A stretch of DNA of 60,977 nucleotides from Chloroflexota bacterium (GTDB taxonomy: Bacteria > Chloroflexota > Dormibacteria > Dormibacterales > Dormibacteraceae), in NCBI GenBank assembly GCA_005882115.1, contig VBEG01000034.1, positions 1 through 60,977 of the forward strand. The letters run 5' to 3'. Under the pieces are notes generated by a model that had not been told where the DNA came from, searched no databases, and was given only the letters and a program-made list of their open reading frames with translations. This document shows positions 24,724-33,026 of the stretch, piece by piece. The translations under genes were made by a program, and so were the position numbers. Positions within the stretch are counted from its first letter, which is position 1. Every line of letters starts with the position of its first letter.

Positions 24724-26028
24724 CTAGAAGTACGTCAGCACGGCATCGAGCACGTTGTAGTCGTCGTCAACGACAGGAAGCAGCCGCCACTTGTCGAACG
24801 CGGTGCACGGATGCGAGACGCCGCATCCGACCAGGTCGCCGACCGCAAGTTCCTCGCCGCCCGGGATCTTCATGTACGCATGCTGGTCGTTCATCACGGT
24901 GATCGAGGCGCCGGCCTTAAGTGGTCGCGGTCCAACGCTCTGCCTCTTGACCAGTCGCGGCACAGGCAGCTCGAGGTCATGCGGGACGTCCCGCTTGCCG
25001 AACCCGAGAAGGGCCATGCCTGGTTCCGGCAGCGACAGCACGGCCCCCCACGCCTCGAGCGCCTCTTCGAGCGGCGCTGTATCGGCCAGCCGGCTGCCGA
25101 AGGGTGAGACCTCCTTGTAGTGGACGGCGTCGTGAGTCAGGTAACAGCCGCTGCGAAGGACCGTGCGCACGGGACGGCTCAGCCGCCATGGCGTGGCGAG
25201 GTCGGCGATGACCCGGTCGAGGAACGCGCTGCCGCCCGCCGTGACGATAACTTCCGCCACCTGAGCGAAGAGACCCGCAGCGTCCAGCTCAACAGCGAGC
25301 GATCGGATCTCGCTCAAGAAACCATCGACCTTGACGAGGTCGGCGCCCAGGTCCGGGCTGCCGATGATGCCCTCGAATCCCTCCACCCCGGCCAGCGACA
25401 GGTGGCGCGACGCGGCGACTGCCCGCGTAACCTCGCGCGCCTCACTGCGCGTCCTGCAGCCGGTGCGTCCGCCGGCAAGACCGAGCTCGAGCAGCACCGG
25501 GATACGGCGCTCCAGCCCGGTGCCGTCGAGCGTGCCCTCGAGAAGGCGCACCTCAGGCACCGAGTCGACAAGGCAGTAGAAGTCGAACTGGGGATCGCGC
25601 TGCAACTCGCCCGCCACCCACCGGATGGAGGCCGGCTCCACCAGCTCGTTCGCGAGGATCACCCTGCGAGCACCGAAAGCTCGCCAGACGCGGACCTGCC
25701 ACATCGTCGCAGCGGTGACGGCCCAGGCGCCGGCGTCGAGCTGCATCTGGAAGAGCTGAGGCGCCATCGACGTCTTGCCATGCGGAGCGAGGGAGATCTC
25801 GTGCCGCTTGCACAACGCGGCCATCTCATCGACGTTGTGCCGCAAGGCCGACTCCTTCAGGACCATGGTTGGAAACATGAACTCGCCGTCGAGCAGGTTC
25901 CAGCCGCGCTTCCGAACGTCGCGAATCGTGGTTGCTGGTTTCTCCGGGAAGGATTTGTAGCGCCAGTCGATTCGCTCGTCGAGGATGCGATCGAGGTCGA
26001 GCGACTGGGCCTTTGACGTCGAGGCCAT
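24724..26028 (-). CDS. Fold-type III PLP enzyme of the D-threonine aldolase / D-serine dehydratase group
   Basis: A 434-residue enzyme with an alanine-racemase-like N-terminal barrel. The PLP lysine is Lys85 in APHGKTSMAP. Near the C-terminus VSHPCTAFDKW supplies the His/Cys metal ligands of the DSD1 family. Such enzymes deaminate or cleave beta-hydroxy D-amino acids. With KDG kinase and KDPG aldolase next door, the most economical role is ammonia elimination from a 2-amino-2-deoxy-sugar acid (D-glucosaminate type) to give keto-deoxygluconate. This is inference from chemistry and context. Confidence 0.82.
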   Translation of the reverse strand: MASTSKAQSLDLDRILDERIDWRYKSFPEKPATTIRDVRKRGWNLLDGEFMFPTMVLKESALRHNVDEMAALCKRHEISLAPHGKTSMAPQLFQMQLDAGAWAVTAATMWQVRVWRAFGARRVILANELVEPASIRWVAGELQRDPQFDFYCLVDSVPEVRLLEGTLDGTGLERRIPVLLELGLAGGRTGCRTRSEAREVTRAVAASRHLSLAGVEGFEGIIGSPDLGADLVKVDGFLSEIRSLAVELDAAGLFAQVAEVIVTAGGSAFLDRVIADLATPWRLSRPVRTVLRSGCYLTHDAVHYKEVSPFGSRLADTAPLEEALEAWGAVLSLPEPGMALLGFGKRDVPHDLELPVPRLVKRQSVGPRPLKAGASITVMNDQHAYMKIPGGEELAVGDLVGCGVSHPCTAFDKWRLLPVVDDDYNVLDAVLTYF

Positions 26029-26646
26029 CTACACCTCCATCTCCGCCAGTGCATCGCGCGCGGTTACCACGCGGCCGTACTTCATGGCCAGCGTTTGCAG
26101 ACTAGCCTTCTGCAGCTCGGGCGCGTCAGAGGAGACGGCGTCGGACACCACCGCGGCCTGGAACCCTTCGTGAAAAGCCCCACGCGCTGTGTCCTCGACG
26201 CAGATCTGCGTCACCGTCCCGGTGATCAACACGGTGTCCACATGGTGCGCGGTGAGCAGGTCCGTGAGCCTGGTCCGGTGGAAGCCGTTGTACCCGTACT
26301 TGTCCACTTGATGCTCCTGGGGCCTAGGTGCAAGCTCATCGATGATGGCGATGCACTCGCGCTCGCCATCTATGTCGTCGTACGCACGTTTGAACCCTGG
26401 CCAGCAGCAGCGAGTCGGTGGCGCGATGACCGGCGACCACTTCCACATCAGCGTCGGTTGTGGTCCTGCACAGAACCGCGTAAACACAATCGGCCGGCGC
26501 CGGGCCCGGAACCATTCCAACAGCACCAGGTGCACGTCGATGGTCTCGCGGGCGTCGGGCACCTCGAGCGGGGCGCCGACCCTGACGAAGTCGTTCTGCA
26601 TGTCCACCACGATGAGCGCGGAGCTGTCCTGGCGCAGCTCGAACAC
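26029..26646 (-). CDS. Isochorismatase-family cysteine hydrolase
   Basis: A 205-residue amidohydrolase of the isochorismatase fold. The catalytic triad is visible: Asp15 in VVDMQNDF, Lys in VDKYGYNGF near 110 and Cys in VTQICVEDTARGA near 146. I choose GTG 26646, because TAGCTT lies 7 nt upstream and the first beta strand starts at residue 9. TTG 26655 is possible. The stop lies next to the start of the PLP enzyme gene. Family members hydrolyse amides such as N-carbamoyl compounds, ureidoacrylate or nicotinamide, so it could release an amide-protected amine. Confidence 0.87.
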   Translation of the reverse strand: MFELRQDSSALIVVDMQNDFVRVGAPLEVPDARETIDVHLVLLEWFRARRRPIVFTRFCAGPQPTLMWKWSPVIAPPTRCCWPGFKRAYDDIDGERECIAIIDELAPRPQEHQVDKYGYNGFHRTRLTDLLTAHHVDTVLITGTVTQICVEDTARGAFHEGFQAAVVSDAVSSDAPELQKASLQTLAMKYGRVVTARDALAEMEV

Positions 26647-26653
26647 GATCAGC

Positions 26654-26663
26654 AAGCTAACAT
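26654..26663. promoter_or_regulatory. Overlapping divergent -10 elements, both 7 nt from a start
   Basis: On the minus strand TAGCTT (26659-26654) ends 7 nt before the GTG at 26646. On the plus strand TAACAT (26658-26663) ends 7 nt before the ATC at 26671. The hexamers overlap by two bases. The symmetry suggests one bidirectional promoter serving two leaderless mRNAs. Confidence 0.42.
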
Positions 26664-26670
26664 CCCCGGC

Positions 26671-27897
26671 ATCGAGACGTCCGCTTTCGCATTCGCCGGC
26701 GACCTGGTGGACGAGGGGATGGCGACCGTCCTGGACAACATCGCCGGCCGCGGAGGGCTGGGCGGCGTCACCATGGCCGCCGCCTATCACCACGGACGGG
26801 ACATCTTCCCGCACAACCCAACGCGCAAGGTCCAATTCCTGGAAGGCGGCGCTGTGTTCTTCCGGCCTGATCCCGACCGCTACAAGGGCGTCGGCCTGGA
26901 ACCGGTGGTCAGCAAACTCACGCAGCGATCCGATGTCCTCGCCGATCTCTGCCGTGAAGGCGACGCGCGACGGCTCCGGGTCCGTGCCTGGACCGTATAT
27001 CTCCACAACTACACCCTCGGTGAGGCCCACCCCGAGTGCGCCTGCCGAAACGCTTTCGGGGACCGCCACCTGACCGACCTCTGCCCCTCCAACCCGCGAG
27101 TGCGCGCCTATGTCACAGCGCTCACCAGCGACATCGCGTCCAGGGGCGTGGCCTCCGTCGTCGCGGAGTCGCTCCACTTTCACGGGCTCGAACATGGCTT
27201 CCATCACGAGCGCTATTTCATCGAGCTCGGCGCGTTCGGCCGCTACCTGCTCGGGCTCTGTTTCTGCGACCACTGTCTGGCGGCAGCGGAAAGGCGCGGG
27301 GTGCAAGCCAAAACGCTGCGCGAGGAAGCGCGCCGCGAGCTCGAACGCCGTTTCGCCAGTGCCCCCGCGCCAGACGATGCGGAACTGGCCCAGGCCGATG
27401 TGGCCGCTTTCGCCGGAGGCGAGCTCGGCGGCTACCTACAGGCCAGAGCCGATACCGTCGCCTCGCTCGCCGGCGAGGCCGCCGACGCGGCCGCCAACGA
27501 GGGTGCCACGTTCGCCTTCATCGATCTCTCGGGAGCCGTCAAGGGCTACGCCACCGGGCGCCCGACAGGTGACGCTGCGCCCACGATCGCCTGGCAGTTC
27601 GGGATCGACGTCGGCGCGGTGGCTGCTGCCTGTGGGCAGGTCGAGGCGATCGGCTACGCGGCCGACCCCGAGCGGCTTAGCCTCGACCTCGGCGCCTACG
27701 GATCCAGCATGGGCAACTCGAACAGGTTGTCGGTGATCCTGCGCCCCATGGCGCCGGATTGCGATTCCGCCGACAACCTGGCCGCAAAGCTTGCGATCGC
27801 GCGTGATGCGGGCGCGGTCGAGGTGGGCTTCTACCACTACGGCTTCATGCGGTTGGAATCGCTCGACCTGATCAGGTCGGCCCTGGAGCTTCGCTAG
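26671..27897 (+). CDS. Uncharacterised glycoside-hydrolase-like TIM-barrel protein (probable AUC start)
   Basis: About 408 residues with TIM-barrel features. An early TMAAAYHHGRDIFPHNP segment is followed by a middle ESLHFHGLEHGFHHERYF and the motif LCFCDHC, a Cys arrangement seen in putative glycoside hydrolases of the COG1649-like group. The first beta strand (ETSAFAFAGDLVDEG) lies upstream of every ATG or GTG. ATC 26671 is the first codon after a -10 at 7 nt. If only canonical starts count, GTG 26707 or ATG 26719 apply. Its stop shares CTAG with the D-aminoacylase gene. I do not know its reaction. Confidence 0.7.
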   Translation: METSAFAFAGDLVDEGMATVLDNIAGRGGLGGVTMAAAYHHGRDIFPHNPTRKVQFLEGGAVFFRPDPDRYKGVGLEPVVSKLTQRSDVLADLCREGDARRLRVRAWTVYLHNYTLGEAHPECACRNAFGDRHLTDLCPSNPRVRAYVTALTSDIASRGVASVVAESLHFHGLEHGFHHERYFIELGAFGRYLLGLCFCDHCLAAAERRGVQAKTLREEARRELERRFASAPAPDDAELAQADVAAFAGGELGGYLQARADTVASLAGEAADAAANEGATFAFIDLSGAVKGYATGRPTGDAAPTIAWQFGIDVGAVAAACGQVEAIGYAADPERLSLDLGAYGSSMGNSNRLSVILRPMAPDCDSADNLAAKLAIARDAGAVEVGFYHYGFMRLESLDLIRSALELR

Positions 27898-29435
27898 GTA
27901 CGGCCTACGATCTTTCCCGGCAGGCTGCCGGTAGGGACTCCGTCATGGACCACGACCTCGCCGTTGACGATCACGTGGGCGATCCCGGATGGCGAGACGC
28001 GGCCGTTGTCCCAGGTGCTCAGGTCCGCCAAGCCGTCGGGGTCGAATACGGTGACGTCGGCGGCACGACCGGCGACCAGCAGACCGCGATCGCGGAGCGA
28101 GAAACGCTCGGCCGGGAAGCCGGTGATCTTGCGCACGGCCTGCTCCAGCGTGAGCGCGCCGCTTCGCACATATTCGCCGGCGATCCTCGCGAATGTGCCG
28201 AAGCCGCGACGGTGGGGACGCGTGCCCATGTAGATGCCGTCGGTCGAGCCGATGTAGAGGGGATGCGCGAGCGTGCGCCGGATCAGCCCCTCGCCGTCGA
28301 GGGAGTCGGGCCAGTGGTACACGGCGAGCGCACGTCCCGCATGTCGGGCGAGCAGCTCGAACAGGCAATCGACGTCCGCCTGCCGGGCCTCGCGCGCGAG
28401 GTCGCCAAGGCGCCGGCCCTCTAGCTCCTCCCCACCCTCGACCGAGCTGAGCATGATGTCCCCTCGCTCCCGGATGCGCTCCGCGGTCTCGGCACGCAGC
28501 TGCTCGCGTTGCGGCGGATCGGTCAGCTGACGCATCGATGAGGCGTAGCCGCCGGCTTGCGACCACTCGGGCAGCATCATCAGCAGGTGGGTGCACGCGG
28601 CGGTGTACGGGTACATGTCGAAGGTGACATCGACGCCCTTCTGCTGCGCCTCGTCGAGTAGCTCGGCAGCCGTGTCGTCCACCGCGAGATGGGAGATGTG
28701 AACCTTCACGCCTGACTCGCGTCCGATCTGAAAGCTCTCCCCGGAACCGCGCGCCAGCCGGCTCCAGTAGCCGCGCTGATGGGGCGCGTACACCCCGCCG
28801 GCCGACGCGACGACGCGGCAAAGGGCGACGAGCTCGTCCACAGGCGACAGGGCGCCGGGCTGATATTCGAGGCCCGCGGCCATGCCCACGGCCCCCGCCT
28901 CGAGCCAGTCGACCAGGCTGCTTATCATCGCGGCCATCTGCTCCGAGGACGACGGCTCCGCCCCCCACCCCATCGCCCCGGCCTTGATCGCAAGGTGAGG
29001 CGCCTGCGGCACGAGGTTGTTGGGAATCCGGTCGCGGAAGATCGCGAGATAGTCCGCCACGCTGGTCCAGTCCCAACCGATGTCGGGATCTCCGTAGAAA
29101 ACCTGCAGGTAGTCCTTCACCTCGCGCAGCCGATCAGGCTGCAGCGGCGCCCAGCTGAAGCCGTCAGGCGACATCAGCTCCGTGGTGACGCCGTCGAGAA
29201 CACCCGCGAACTGGTCGCTTCCGCCAAGTCGCGCCAGTTCGGAGTGGACGTGCACGTCGATGAACCCCGGGGCGACGATCCGGCCTTTCGCGTCGATGAC
29301 ACACCCGGCGGTGGCGTCCGCGATGCGGTCGACCGCGGCGATCTTTCCACCAACGATGCCGACGTCCAGGCGGGACCGAGGCGTGCCGGTGCCATCGACG
29401 ACATCGCCGCCGGCGATGAGGATGTCGAGCTCCAA
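27894..29435 (-). CDS. N-acyl-D-amino-acid deacylase family (amidohydrolase 3)
   Basis: A 513-residue zinc amidohydrolase that hydrolyses N-acyl-D-amino acids or related imides. The metal motif HVHSE lies near residue 68, SHLAVDD near 250, and the late STDGIYMG and RRGFGTFARI near 420-440 match the D-aminoacylase group. The TTG start at 29435 is three bases after the SDR stop, with GGAG 8 nt upstream. It is the last gene of the twelve-gene operon beginning at 40026. Its stop overlaps the convergent TIM-barrel gene in CTAG. Confidence 0.88.
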   Translation of the reverse strand: MELDILIAGGDVVDGTGTPRSRLDVGIVGGKIAAVDRIADATAGCVIDAKGRIVAPGFIDVHVHSELARLGGSDQFAGVLDGVTTELMSPDGFSWAPLQPDRLREVKDYLQVFYGDPDIGWDWTSVADYLAIFRDRIPNNLVPQAPHLAIKAGAMGWGAEPSSSEQMAAMISSLVDWLEAGAVGMAAGLEYQPGALSPVDELVALCRVVASAGGVYAPHQRGYWSRLARGSGESFQIGRESGVKVHISHLAVDDTAAELLDEAQQKGVDVTFDMYPYTAACTHLLMMLPEWSQAGGYASSMRQLTDPPQREQLRAETAERIRERGDIMLSSVEGGEELEGRRLGDLAREARQADVDCLFELLARHAGRALAVYHWPDSLDGEGLIRRTLAHPLYIGSTDGIYMGTRPHRRGFGTFARIAGEYVRSGALTLEQAVRKITGFPAERFSLRDRGLLVAGRAADVTVFDPDGLADLSTWDNGRVSPSGIAHVIVNGEVVVHDGVPTGSLPGKIVGRT

Positions 29436-29437
29436 CG

Positions 29438-30250
29438 TCAGGACTCCAGGTCTTCGCTTCCCGCCTGAGCCAGCAGCTCCCGCGTCATGCGGTAGTTGCC
29501 GGCCAGCAAGCCGCCGTCGACCCGGAGCACGGTGCCCGTGATCCACGCCGCCTCATCCGAAGCCAGGAACATCGCCGCGTTCGCAATATCGTCAGGCTCA
29601 CCCACCCGGCCGAGCGGATACCACTTGACGAGACGCTCGAAGACTACGGGGTCGCGGTCGACCCGCTCCTGCCAGATCGGCGTCCTGATCGTGCCCGGCG
29701 CGATGGCGTTGCACCGAATCCCGTACCCGCCGTAACGGACGGCTATGCCCTGGGTGAGGTTGATCATCCCCGCCTTGGCTGCGCTGTAAGCCTCGTTGCC
29801 TAGCGCCGACAGACCGTTGACCGAGGCGATGTTGACGATCACGCCGGCACGTCGTTCGATCATCGATGGCAGCACGGCCTTGCTGCAGAGGAACACGCTC
29901 TTCAGCACCACGGACACATCTCGATCCCACGTGGGCTCCTCGATCTCGAGCACGTCATCGCCATCGGCGATCGCGGCGTTGTTGACCAGCACGTCGACGG
30001 GGCCGAGGCGCGAGGTGACCTCGCCGACCATCGTGGCGACGTCGGCGCCGACGCTGACGTCAGCCCGGACTGCGACCGCGTGACCGTCGGTCTGCGCGAT
30101 CTCACCGGCGCATTCAGCTGCGCGATCTCCATGCCAGTCGACGACCGCGACCCTGGCGCCCTCGGCGGCAAATCTCTTCGCCATCACCTTGCCGATCCCC
30201 GAGCCGGCGCCGGTGATGACGACGACCTTGTCTGCGAACCGCGTCGCCAT
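29438..30250 (-). CDS. Short-chain dehydrogenase/reductase
   Basis: A 270-residue classical SDR. NAD(P) binding is at TGAGSGIG (residues 14-21), NNAA near 90, catalytic Ser in NIASVNG near 140 and Tyr/Lys in YSAAK near 154. Asp at VVDWHGD after the second strand favours NAD over NADP. The ATG at 30250 lies just after the RidA stop. It probably oxidises a hydroxyl group of the compound processed by this operon. Confidence 0.9.
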   Translation of the reverse strand: MATRFADKVVVITGAGSGIGKVMAKRFAAEGARVAVVDWHGDRAAECAGEIAQTDGHAVAVRADVSVGADVATMVGEVTSRLGPVDVLVNNAAIADGDDVLEIEEPTWDRDVSVVLKSVFLCSKAVLPSMIERRAGVIVNIASVNGLSALGNEAYSAAKAGMINLTQGIAVRYGGYGIRCNAIAPGTIRTPIWQERVDRDPVVFERLVKWYPLGRVGEPDDIANAAMFLASDEAAWITGTVLRVDGGLLAGNYRMTRELLAQAGSEDLES

Positions 30251-30257
30251 CAGCCGC

Positions 30258-30638
30258 TTAGCCCGCCATGGCGAGGACGGCGTCCACCTCGATCTCGAAG
30301 CCGGGGAGATCGGACTGGATGGTGGTTCGCGCCGGCATCGGGTCGCGAAAGAACTCGGCATAGATCCTGTTCATCGCGGCGAAGTTCGACATGTCACGCA
30401 AATAGACGCCGACGCGAACCGCATCGGCAAGTGACGCGCCGGCCGCGGCGGCCACGGCCTGGAGGTTGTCTAACGTCTGGCGCGCCTGGTCCTCGAAAGG
30501 TCCCTCGACCTTGGAGCCGTCCGGCCGGAAAGGGCCCTGGCCGGCGAGGAACAGGAAGCCACCGCTTCGGATCGCCTGCGAGTAGGGGCCGCCCGGAGCG
30601 GGCGCTTCCTCGCTGCGAATTGGGATGCGTTCGCTCAT
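30258..30638 (-). CDS. RidA family (reactive imine/enamine deaminase) protein
   Basis: A 126-residue RidA/YjgF/Rid protein. It shows GPYSQAI near the N-terminus, the conserved Arg in PARTTIQ near 104 and Glu in GFEIEVDAVL near 118, which bind the imino acid. Such proteins hydrolyse 2-aminoacrylate-like enamines made by PLP or flavin enzymes. Its presence suggests the operon's substrate is converted through an imine. The ATG overlaps the CocE-hydrolase stop (ATGA). Confidence 0.9.
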   Translation of the reverse strand: MSERIPIRSEEAPAPGGPYSQAIRSGGFLFLAGQGPFRPDGSKVEGPFEDQARQTLDNLQAVAAAAGASLADAVRVGVYLRDMSNFAAMNRIYAEFFRDPMPARTTIQSDLPGFEIEVDAVLAMAG

Positions 30639-32326
30639 GACAGCACCGGCAGGATGACGCGGCTCGGATGGGCGGCGTCGTGGAGGACGGTCTGGATCGC
30701 CACCCGGCGATCGCTCAGCCGGTCCGTCCCAACGGGGTTGCCGGTGTTCAGGTTGCGGTCCCAGTGCGGGAAATGGCTGGAGGAGACCTGGACCCGGATT
30801 CGGTGCCCGGCCTTGAACATGTGGGCGCACGTCCCGAGCTCCATCACGAACTCGGTCACCTTGCCGGCCGGGATCGGCCGGGAACGATCGGTGCCGCCGG
30901 CGAATCGCGCCCTCTGGATCGTCTCCTGGATGTTGATGGAGCGGCCCGAATCGTCGACGTCGCACAGCTTGACCACCCAGTCGGTGTCGGGCTGATTCGT
31001 GGCGGCGAAGATGTGCGCGATCACGGTTCCAGCGACGAGGCGTTCCTTCGCCAGTGGCTCCGAGCTGTAGACGAGGACGCCATTCCACGACTCGACCGGC
31101 CGCTGGTCCATCGGCCCCATCGGCGCTACGAAGTCCAGGCAGCACGACCGGCCGCCCCGGCTCAACGAGGGCGCCGCCGGGTCATAGGAGTAGGAGTCGG
31201 GATCCTCGGAGGATGCGGGCGCCTCTTCGGATAGGTAGCCATCGCCGCTGATCGAGTTGGCGCGCGAGTGCGCGCGAAGATGCAGCTTCCACGGCCTGGA
31301 AGCGGGTGGCCAGTCCTCGAAGCCCTGCCAGCGGTTGGCCCCGGACACGAAAACCCGCACTCGCGGCCCGTTCACCGGATCGGCATCGCGCAGCCACTGG
31401 TCGAAGAACGCCAGCTGGAACATGTCGACCTGGTTTTTGGCCTCGGGCCCGAAATCGACATCGCCGAAAGCCGGCATCCACGGCATGTGGTACCAGGGGC
31501 CGATGACCAGGCTCGTGTCGGCGGACGCGGGACCGCGCCGGATGCCGCTGTAGTTGGCCATCGTGCCCTCGAGGAAGACGTCGTACAGGCCGCCGACCGC
31601 CATCGCCGGCACATCGATCGAAGGCAGCTTCGTGGTGACATCCCACCGCTTCCAGTAATCGTCCTTGGTCTCATGGGCGAGCCAATCGGCAAAAAAACCA
31701 CCCGGAGAACCGGGGGTGAGGTTCGGGATCGCCGACAGCGGGAGCCACCAGTAGTAATCGTTGACCTTGGCGTACTGCGCAGCGAGCAGGGGCTCTGAGT
31801 CAGGATCGCGGCGGCGGGCCACATCATCGGCGAGGAAGGTCGCCCAGGAGGCGTTGAAGGCGAGCGCGAAAGCGCCGTTGTTGTACGCCCAACCCTCGTA
31901 GAGGTCGGGGCTGGTCATCGCGGGGACCATGCAGCGAAGCCCCTCGGGCTTGCGGACCGCGATCTGAAGCTGCGTATGGCCGGGGTAGGAGAACCCATAC
32001 ATGCCGATGCGGCCGTTCGAGAACGGCAGCGAGCCGAGCCATTCCATGGTGTCCTCTCCGTCGTCTGCCTCGGACTCGAACGGGACGAACTCACCACCCG
32101 ACGCCCAGCGCCCGCGAACGTCTTGCGAGACGACGGCGTATCCATGGCGCGCGTACCACGACGGATGCGCGTAGCAGAGGTCTTCGCCCTGGCTCTTGTC
32201 GTACGGCAGGCGGATCAAAAGCACCGGGTACCTGCCGCCACCAGACGGCCGCCACACGTCCGACCGCAGCACCGTTCCGTCACGCATGGTCGCCTCGAGG
32301 GTTTCCTGGACGATGCTCTCAGTCAT
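30635..32326 (-). CDS. CocE/NonD (X-Pro dipeptidyl-peptidase S15-like) serine hydrolase
   Basis: A 563-residue alpha/beta hydrolase of the CocE family: an N-terminal catalytic domain and a C-terminal jelly-roll. The nucleophile elbow is GMYGFSYPGH near residue 114; Asp and His candidates are in VNGPRVRVF and FPHWDRN contexts. I use the ATG at 32326 because GGAGAG lies 7 nt upstream; an ATG 15 bases earlier is possible. Family members cleave acyl esters or amides, including cocaine, glutaryl amides and X-Pro peptides. In this operon it could remove a second acyl group. Confidence 0.86.
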   Translation of the reverse strand: MTESIVQETLEATMRDGTVLRSDVWRPSGGGRYPVLLIRLPYDKSQGEDLCYAHPSWYARHGYAVVSQDVRGRWASGGEFVPFESEADDGEDTMEWLGSLPFSNGRIGMYGFSYPGHTQLQIAVRKPEGLRCMVPAMTSPDLYEGWAYNNGAFALAFNASWATFLADDVARRRDPDSEPLLAAQYAKVNDYYWWLPLSAIPNLTPGSPGGFFADWLAHETKDDYWKRWDVTTKLPSIDVPAMAVGGLYDVFLEGTMANYSGIRRGPASADTSLVIGPWYHMPWMPAFGDVDFGPEAKNQVDMFQLAFFDQWLRDADPVNGPRVRVFVSGANRWQGFEDWPPASRPWKLHLRAHSRANSISGDGYLSEEAPASSEDPDSYSYDPAAPSLSRGGRSCCLDFVAPMGPMDQRPVESWNGVLVYSSEPLAKERLVAGTVIAHIFAATNQPDTDWVVKLCDVDDSGRSINIQETIQRARFAGGTDRSRPIPAGKVTEFVMELGTCAHMFKAGHRIRVQVSSSHFPHWDRNLNTGNPVGTDRLSDRRVAIQTVLHDAAHPSRVILPVLS

Positions 32327-32344
32327 CACTGCTCTCTCCATGGC

Positions 32345-33013
32345 CTAGAGAATGCCGTAGTCCTTGAAGACTTCGCGGATGCTCGCCCCCTTGCGGAGGA
32401 CATCCCGCATCTTGTCCTCGCCCGAGACTTTTTCCATGGCCTTGGCGATGATGTCGTCCTCGATCGCCGCGGGCACGACGACACACCCGTCCGAGTCGGC
32501 GACGATCAGGTCGCCGTCCGCGACGGACACGCCACCGACGGGGATCGTGCCCCGGATCGAGATCACCTCGAGGCGGCCCTTGGAGTCGGCGGGCGAGAGC
32601 CCGGTGGCGAAGACAGGAAACTTCATCTCCTCGATGCCCCAGCTGTCCCGGCTGAGGCCGTCGATCACCACTCCGCGACCACCCTTGGCGCGGGTATGCG
32701 TGCTCAGCAGCTCGCCCCAGAGCGCGGCTCGAACCTGGGCCTGCACCGCGGCCACGATCACCTCACCCTGACGAAGGCCATCGAGCATCTCCATCAGAAG
32801 GTGGTAGGGCTGGGCGGGCAGCTCGCTGACCTCGACCGCGAGCATGGTCGCCGCGCGACCGGCCACCTTGGCGCCGGGATACAGCGGCCTCACCTCGGGC
32901 CGCATCACCTGCTGGCGGTGGCCGGCCTCATCGAGGATGTCGGCCAGCACCGACGAGTAGAGATGCTCCGAGATGCGGTCGAGGTATTCGGCGCCGAACC
33001 GGGCAGAGTCCAT
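32345..33013 (-). CDS. RraA family protein (aldolase/decarboxylase-like)
   Basis: A 222-residue protein of the RraA/HMG aldolase fold. Conserved segments are GELLSTHTRAKGGRGVVIDG and GLSRDSWG (substrate and metal loop), and DLIVADSDGCVVVP near 165. Catalytic relatives act on 4-carboxy-4-hydroxy-2-oxoadipate or oxaloacetate with a divalent metal. It lies between the HDAC-fold and CocE genes, with gaps of 13 and about 20 bp, so a catabolic role is likelier than RNase E control. Confidence 0.87.
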   Translation of the reverse strand: MDSARFGAEYLDRISEHLYSSVLADILDEAGHRQQVMRPEVRPLYPGAKVAGRAATMLAVEVSELPAQPYHLLMEMLDGLRQGEVIVAAVQAQVRAALWGELLSTHTRAKGGRGVVIDGLSRDSWGIEEMKFPVFATGLSPADSKGRLEVISIRGTIPVGGVSVADGDLIVADSDGCVVVPAAIEDDIIAKAMEKVSGEDKMRDVLRKGASIREVFKDYGIL

Positions 33014-33026
33014 GCCTCTCCTTTAT

